NCBI GenBank assembly: GCA_008000375.1
Contig: SMOI01000477.1
Coordinates: 1 to 22,163 of the forward strand
DNA length: 22,163 bases
Reading direction: 5' to 3'
Source: Poteriospumella lacustris
Lineage: Eukaryota; Sar; Chrysophyceae; Chromulinales; Dinobryaceae
The notes beneath the pieces are model-generated. The model had not been told where the DNA came from. It made no database searches and saw only the letters and a program-made list of their open reading frames with translations. The position numbers and the translations under genes were made by a program. Shown here piece after piece: positions 17,301 to 22,163 of this stretch. Position 1 is the stretch's first letter; every line of letters begins with the position of its first letter.

Positions 17301-20300
17301 GCATGAAGTGTTCCAGTACGCGTTGACGCATACCCCAACTATGTCCGAGACGATTGATCCTTGGGATGGATCACTCACTGGTGGTACCACTTCGACGGTG
17401 TCCGTCAAACGTGTCCCATATCACGTGTGGACCCGGGTACGATTGGCCTTGGAAGGCTTGTTAGTGGAGAAAGAAGATGGTGGCTTGCGATGGTATCATC
17501 GTCAACTGCAAGAAGTCAGTGAAGCTCGCTTTGGCGTTACTTTCTTACGGCGTCATTGCAGTAATCATGACTTTTGGCGTCGTTCGGAAGATGTCTTTGC
17601 GACGGGTATCCGTTATTGGCATTATCACGCCTGGTTAGCAAGGTATTTTGGGAATATTGTCCCCTCTGACCGTCGTTTGCATCGATTGATCGCCTCTCAG
17701 CCGTTACTCTATGCGACAACACATGAAACGATTTCGTTGAATACCCTTTGGCATTTATCAGCGCAAACGGCACAGGGCAATCGAGCAAAGATCAATATCC
17801 GACGGCTACGAGAAGCCTCTCATCACATTAGCCGTGCCATTCATTGGCAAGTACAATGTCTCACACATTATCTGCATCGGCGATCGCTGGCTGCTGCATC
17901 GACGATGACATGGCCTGTTGCTCATTGTCCCTGGTTCTCTGCGGCAGAAATGGTACAACTTGTGGCCGGTATTGCTTCCTTGGAGTACGTGTGTGCGATC
18001 ATGATCTTGGACAAGCAAGGAGTGGCGTTGACCGCCTTGCTTCATGACTGGGAAATGATTGCGCGTGCATGGGCGACACTGTGGGACCAACTCATTGGAA
18101 TGCGTGTGTGGGGTAATGATGCCGCTACCGTGAATAACGACACCAATGATGGTACTCCGCCATTGGATTACCAGGGTCGGGTATGTGTTGAGGATATGCG
18201 TACCCTGTTCACGTATTCCTATCTGGATGTGGCCCTTGGAGAGGCTACCACAACACCTCAACCTTTCTTGGCGTCTCGACTGGACTCGCGACGGTTTGCA
18301 ACGAATACAGCACGCCCCGACTATGACCGCCAAGCATCCACATCAACGATAGGCACCATCACTACCACAGCACCAGCGGATTCTCTGGCGGTTCATCCTC
18401 AGAACATCGTCAAACGATTGCAAGATTACATCGCCTGGTTACAAGCCAACATGAGTTTGATCGTACAAGACCCTTCGTCGCAGATTCTGTATACCGCCAG
18501 CCGTTACACCGCCCATGCTTCATCGATGGTTCATCAAGAAAGTGTCTTCTTACGTCAAATACAAGGACAAGCATTATCACCGGTATCCGTATCGATCCGC
18601 ACCAGTGGTGGAGGCGTCGTGGGTATCAGCGGGACGGCGTTGTCCCGCCAAACGTCTGCATCCATCTCACCTCGTCCAAGCCTGTCTCGTACGCTCACAC
18701 CGAATCTCGGGATGCCTTTACCGTTGTCGACGACGTCGCTGTCACGTGGTACAAGTCTAGACAGCGGGCATGGAACTGTGTCTGCATCTGCGGCTGGAGC
18801 AGGGGCCGTGGCGAGTCCGATGGTGTACGCGCCGATACCTTCCAAGGCACACACTACCCCCATGCACGGCTTTGGCGCCCCTTCATCAGCATCGAGTACG
18901 CCTTACTCATTGGCACGGACACCGGGTAGTCGACGCGGAAGTCATGCGACGCCTCGGGTAGCATCCTTGCAGCAACAACAGCACCAGCATCTTCACCACC
19001 ATCGTAATCAAGCACAGCCCACGCAACCCTTCGCACACCGCCATTATCAGTTGCTCGAGCTACTCTACGGTATTCGCCCAAGTCCTGTCCCGCCAGCGTC
19101 GTCGACATTCTCTCCCTCGCTTTCGTCGATGGAAACCAGTAAAGACTCGCTCGTTATGCAATGGTTACCCCTCGCACCTCGATGGCATACTCGTCCACCG
19201 ACGTTGTTTGGCCATCGGAACGGGGTTCGTCATGTGTATCCCGTCCCATCGTTACGACTGGGCCATGTTGGACCGTCTCCATCGACGTCATTGGTATCCC
19301 ATTGTTGGCAAGAAATCAAACTGTGGGATCTTCGAGCGAACATGTGCACCCGCACGTTGCATCCGACACGAGTGAATTCGACTACGAAACAAGAGATCTC
19401 CTGTCTCACGTTAACACCCTCGGGCGATCATGTGGTCGTTTGTATGACCCCAGCAAATACCGCATCGTGTTCTATCGCACAGATTTGGCATTTGTGGACG
19501 GGCCATTGTCTCTCGGTGCGGCGTATCGAGTTGCCTACGGGTGCGCATGCCGTCGTTTCCTCGACCACTCCATTGTCACGTTCTGGAAATCATGTGACGG
19601 TTCCAGATCATCGTGAAGTTATCGCGTGTATCTGTGCCAATGACTTTGAACAAGCGACCAATCCACCACCGTCCTGCTGGTCCCCAGGTTCCAACAGTGG
19701 GATGGAAAGCTCAGAAGACGACGATCAAGATGGATATGGTGCCTATGTATTGTTTACGGCGGCCAAAGACCGTAGTATCTGTGTGTGGTGGGTACCAGCG
19801 GGCGAGGTATCACAACCATGGGTACTCCTACAGGTGATCACCATGGCGCATCGTCAAGACATCACTCGATTGATGGTCCTACCGTCACCGTCGCTGGCGC
19901 CGCCGTCGTCGTCGTCGTCGGGACATCGCAGTGGTAGTCACGACACTGCCAATCATCTGACGGGATTGGTCTGGATATCCGCATCCGTTGATGCGACGGT
20001 GAAGATCTGGCGTTTGTCGTTGTCCACGCGTCTATTGGAAATATTGGGGCGTGATCATCGACCGTCGTTGTCACCAAAATCGAAGCAACTTAGTTCGTTG
20101 GCGACGGTATTAGCCTCGGTGCCAGTACAAACGATGTGTTTGGCGACGTTGGTGGGTCATAAAGCCCCTGTATCAGCCTTGGCCTATTATCGCTTCGATC
20201 GAACTGGTCACGATACTGCTGAACGCGTTGATGGGAGAGAACAGAGTGAGGTTGTCGAGGAGGACGACGATGAAGAGGATGCCCACAGTGCCATAGGCAG

Positions 20301-22163
20301 TGAGGATGGCCACCACGACGATTCCGACGATGATGAAGCGGAGATGGGCCAGATTCCCACCGTTGACAGCGACTCCGACGAGGGGGAGACGGATATTGGT
20401 GGTGAAATGGGCCGGCGCCTGGGCAGCCGATCGATGGATGACTTTGGAGCATCGGTAGATGGCTCATGGCTGGCCTCGGCCGCGGGAAATCTCATCAAAA
20501 TATGGCCATTGGATGAGGATTTCTTACGGCATCGTCGTCGTTTATCGTCGGCTGCTGGTAGTAGCAACAGTCATCGACGAGATAAGAAAGCGACGTCGTT
20601 GCCTTGTTTAGCGACCTTGACGGGTCACCAAAGTACCATTGCTGCGTTGCAAGTGCTGCCCGCACCCACCAGCAGTACGTTCGATGTGTCGCCGTTGTTA
20701 CTCTCCGCGGGGCGAGAGGATTGTAGCATTCGTCTTTGGCAGCTGGTCTCTCGACGTTTCACGTGTGTCTATTCCTGGTCGCCTCATCGAGTGGCGTTGA
20801 CCGACTTGGTATTGACCTTGTCACCCTCCTCTGGCCGTGGAGGCAGTGGCAGTGGTAGCAGTAGTTCACGGTTGCATGACAGTCTACGGAATACAGATCC
20901 ATTCCACGACGAAGACGAAGTGGAAGGTATGAACACTGATGTGGAGACCGCGATTCGTTTGGTCAGTTGTAGCGTTGACAAGACGCTTCGTGTCTGGGAT
21001 ACACGGCCCTTGCTCACCTCAGTGTCCTCGTCGTCCTCCTCCTCCTCGTCATCGACGCTATCATCCGGTCTCTGGACACCAGCACCGTCCTCGTCCACCT
21101 CAACGACAGCGGCCAACGCCACGCGCACCTCGTCGTTACCCACACCGCCACCACCATCGTCCACAATGTCGGTTTCAGCATCGAGCGTACCTCTGTCCAC
21201 CGCGGGCGCAGCGACTACAGAATCAGACGATGAACATCGGGGTACCGTCACGTGCGTGACAGTATCAATCAATGGTCATTTCTTACTCTCCGCTGCGAGT
21301 TTCACTACGCCGACGGGGGCTACAGGTCATGTGATTCGGTTGTGGGACACACACAGTCAGCAAGTGCTGCATTCGTATGAAGAGCCCCATGTCGGCGAGG
21401 AAGCGCCTTTGGACCGTGACCGAGACGATATCCATGGTGGCGTACACGTGAGCTTGTTACGCTTCGTTGAATACATTGACACCGCTGCTCTTGTCCCTCA
21501 GAGAGCGGCTGTGGACTCGATCGATACCTCCTCCGCACAGCAACGAACTCGAAGTGAAAGCCGCGAGACGGCGACAATAATTGAACCGGCGACGACGGTG
21601 AGTACGACGTGTCCGCAGTACTTTGTCTCGATGACCAAGCACAATCGTGGGCGCTTTAAGCTATGGTCTACGTCTCGTCGACGTGATTTCCAATGTTTGG
21701 TCGTGGTAACTGCCTGCGATACGAGTAACCCACTGGTCGATGTCCTTCTGCTTCAGCGAGACGTCTGTGTGACGGTGGCTAGCAACGGCCACGTCAAGGC
21801 TTGGTCCATAGAGCTCTTACGAAAGGTCGCACGTGATGGAAAAAGCAATCAACGGACGACGGTGACGGTGAATGATGCACGTGGAGCGAGTGGTGGCAGT
21901 GGGAAGTCGTCTCGATCAACCGGCAGTGGTGGCGGTGGCGGTGGCGGTGGCGGGGGCAACGACACCAATGGACCCTCGAAAGGGTCACGTAAAGGCGGCT
22001 CGTCTTCGACCTCTACATCGCAGATATCGAAGAGGAAAGGTGGCCAATCGCAACAACTACAACAGTCACAGCGTTCACGAGGTGGCGGACGCTATGACGA
22101 AGATCGTCGTGAGGAACCGTCCGAAGGCCACGACGGGGCCAGTGACGATGATCGTTGGCAATT
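14377..22163 (+). CDS. NWD1/NWD2-like STAND NTPase: DUF4062-NACHT-WD40 (3' end outside window)
   Basis: Open for 2595 codons from the first in-frame ATG (14377; in-frame TAA at 14326) to the right edge, with no intron. STAND proteins are ATP-dependent switches that oligomerise after a sensor domain detects a ligand. Residues about 41-130 form a DUF4062 domain (LLIFVSSTFTDTHLERD, DMRYGVRDENTKDH, LQGDKYGSRPLP) very like NWD1, followed by WYELDENAIPAEFVLREL. FIGRE at 566-570 precedes the NACHT core: Walker A GESGCGKT at 618-625, Walker B LLLLDSLDQL at about 737-746, sensor-1-like RTRIIVST at 770. A helical region follows to about 1250, then a Ser/Pro/Gln/His-rich spacer (about 1300-1600). At least seven WD40 blades span about 1640-2480 (IKLWDL, ICVWWV, VKIWRL, IKIWPL, IRLWQL, LRVWDT, IRLWDT, FKLWST, VKAWSI), several split by long low-complexity loops, one very acidic. 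The tail is Gly/Ser/Arg/Gln-rich. Ligand unknown; innate defence or signalling scaffold is inference. Confidence 0.88.
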   Translation, partial: MNERRDATWSMEETRRLLGGEWAVIDSQSKLWTMKEKRQLLIFVSSTFTDTHLERDILMEKIFPRLQGEAMKYDVSVAISDMRYGVRDENTKDHKAWLYCKRELERCFHHSSGLFFLSLQGDKYGSRPLPRSVDRDVMNLRLDDWLTHIQEQGSTADEYLQYWQYFHRWYELDENAIPAEFVLRELHSVNDSSFWQDVVPTLRKALMDLPCDRDCPDIRVGQSVTEWETRYALHLMKRHSHSATFPSTSNETPPVVVIDEQQKNRMLWLHRHFESGIASTDDVSGLLADQHLDPDVAAKLNELLRILRDHLGHEAEVYSADSEPTERERAFSASAAAPARGLSSSVSSSLSSRGGRPLLLRCASSSEYLDVIHQRQLLKQQSVGSHGSGSQHPHQTFGRYPPLPMSRQSSIQYSESTDDIHNRSRSSTSFSLAGLAISRQVSVGGDASMDQLPPHLELPWQTSVDATAVTITTPASATTALQQYLTSWEQVTYDALHEELQRIAMESSAAHGDSSSSASAAPPPEHPRTDDDIQHQLTLNGGFDSTTRLREMLHHCHWAMEKVTTFIGREVLQQKILDQLQAFANTIAPTSGAGLNRKKPQASPGKPLKSAISLVLVGESGCGKTALMARMAQLLYTLEQEQWLASSSTYPRRPVIIRFCGTSSASTNALALMQSIIHQVTYLYDVDLASLDVSSSSSSSRNTPVGTDTVDVASSGGSLYHQTVQQFHRLLAKYPVLLLLDSLDQLSDDYEARSELSFLKGLNVVHPRTRIIVSTLPDETISTTFNRPSQTLKRYAYQCDSRLQEWHVPRIVVRPFGAFVDDDDTEDDADGAPMLLSSLAVAREVTRSISQESEPEYGLIVRHILTKQYGRTLTTAQWTYLLHQAAEEPTALYLQLACRVISSWSSFPPSNPTATSLFMELSGGVVHVIHQVLDILEYTYGQALVRMVLGYITTAQSGIRDSEMCDLLSLDDGVMHEVFQYALTHTPTMSETIDPWDGSLTGGTTSTVSVKRVPYHVWTRVRLALEGLLVEKEDGGLRWYHRQLQEVSEARFGVTFLRRHCSNHDFWRRSEDVFATGIRYWHYHAWLARYFGNIVPSDRRLHRLIASQPLLYATTHETISLNTLWHLSAQTAQGNRAKINIRRLREASHHISRAIHWQVQCLTHYLHRRSLAAASTMTWPVAHCPWFSAAEMVQLVAGIASLEYVCAIMILDKQGVALTALLHDWEMIARAWATLWDQLIGMRVWGNDAATVNNDTNDGTPPLDYQGRVCVEDMRTLFTYSYLDVALGEATTTPQPFLASRLDSRRFATNTARPDYDRQASTSTIGTITTTAPADSLAVHPQNIVKRLQDYIAWLQANMSLIVQDPSSQILYTASRYTAHASSMVHQESVFLRQIQGQALSPVSVSIRTSGGGVVGISGTALSRQTSASISPRPSLSRTLTPNLGMPLPLSTTSLSRGTSLDSGHGTVSASAAGAGAVASPMVYAPIPSKAHTTPMHGFGAPSSASSTPYSLARTPGSRRGSHATPRVASLQQQQHQHLHHHRNQAQPTQPFAHRHYQLLELLYGIRPSPVPPASSTFSPSLSSMETSKDSLVMQWLPLAPRWHTRPPTLFGHRNGVRHVYPVPSLRLGHVGPSPSTSLVSHCWQEIKLWDLRANMCTRTLHPTRVNSTTKQEISCLTLTPSGDHVVVCMTPANTASCSIAQIWHLWTGHCLSVRRIELPTGAHAVVSSTTPLSRSGNHVTVPDHREVIACICANDFEQATNPPPSCWSPGSNSGMESSEDDDQDGYGAYVLFTAAKDRSICVWWVPAGEVSQPWVLLQVITMAHRQDITRLMVLPSPSLAPPSSSSSGHRSGSHDTANHLTGLVWISASVDATVKIWRLSLSTRLLEILGRDHRPSLSPKSKQLSSLATVLASVPVQTMCLATLVGHKAPVSALAYYRFDRTGHDTAERVDGREQSEVVEEDDDEEDAHSAIGSEDGHHDDSDDDEAEMGQIPTVDSDSDEGETDIGGEMGRRLGSRSMDDFGASVDGSWLASAAGNLIKIWPLDEDFLRHRRRLSSAAGSSNSHRRDKKATSLPCLATLTGHQSTIAALQVLPAPTSSTFDVSPLLLSAGREDCSIRLWQLVSRRFTCVYSWSPHRVALTDLVLTLSPSSGRGGSGSGSSSSRLHDSLRNTDPFHDEDEVEGMNTDVETAIRLVSCSVDKTLRVWDTRPLLTSVSSSSSSSSSSTLSSGLWTPAPSSSTSTTAANATRTSSLPTPPPPSSTMSVSASSVPLSTAGAATTESDDEHRGTVTCVTVSINGHFLLSAASFTTPTGATGHVIRLWDTHSQQVLHSYEEPHVGEEAPLDRDRDDIHGGVHVSLLRFVEYIDTAALVPQRAAVDSIDTSSAQQRTRSESRETATIIEPATTVSTTCPQYFVSMTKHNRGRFKLWSTSRRRDFQCLVVVTACDTSNPLVDVLLLQRDVCVTVASNGHVKAWSIELLRKVARDGKSNQRTTVTVNDARGASGGSGKSSRSTGSGGGGGGGGGGNDTNGPSKGSRKGGSSSTSTSQISKRKGGQSQQLQQSQRSRGGGRYDEDRREEPSEGHDGASDDDRWQ
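21919..21960 (+). repeat. GGTGGC coding repeat (poly-Gly)
   Basis: Alternating GGT/GGC codons encode a run of about ten glycines after the last WD40 blade of the NWD1-like protein, probably a flexible linker. Similar codon runs in this gene include (TCG)n at 19902-19920 (poly-Ser) and TCC/TCG at 21028-21055. Confidence 0.85.

Overview
The window comes from a compact eukaryotic nuclear genome. Genes use GT-AG introns of 61-78 nt and standard stop codons, with no sign of operons or ribosome-binding sites. At the left edge is a secreted protein built of 16-residue PTGQPSSQPS-type repeats, a style I associate mainly with stramenopiles (oomycetes, brown algae and relatives). An Inr-like TCATT element lies upstream of one gene. 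An oomycete-like protist is my best guess, held with moderate to low confidence.

Layout. (1) 1-196, minus: 5' end of a secreted PTGQPSSQPS-repeat gene running off the left edge. (2) 197-647: divergent promoter region. (3) 648-1247, plus: secreted papain-fold cysteine peptidase (C39-like). (4) 1248-5142: about 3.9 kb with no convincing gene. Its right two thirds is purine-rich on the plus strand and full of simple repeats. (5) 5143-9012, minus: a 1289-residue GAF-domain protein with a probable degenerate histidine-kinase-like core and a long Ser/Thr/His-rich tail. (6) 9013-9679: intergenic, with a TAAT/TA tract. (7) 9680-12003, minus, three exons: a RAD54/RAD54B-type SNF2 translocase. (8) 12004-12344: divergent promoter. 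(9) 12345-13670, plus, three exons: a PTAR1-like prenyltransferase alpha-repeat protein. (10) 13671-14376: intergenic, with a possible unproven upstream exon. (11) 14377 to beyond 22163, plus: an intronless reading frame of at least 2595 codons for a DUF4062-NACHT-WD40 STAND NTPase of NWD1/NWD2 type.

The genes do not form one pathway. They cover secretion, sensory signalling, DNA repair, protein prenylation or Rab modification, and a giant STAND-family switch protein. The two most unusual items are the NWD1-like STAND protein and the GAF protein with its apparently inactive kinase core. Splice sites were read by eye and the three multi-exon or edge genes were joined in frame manually. No searches were run, so family assignments rest on recognised motifs.
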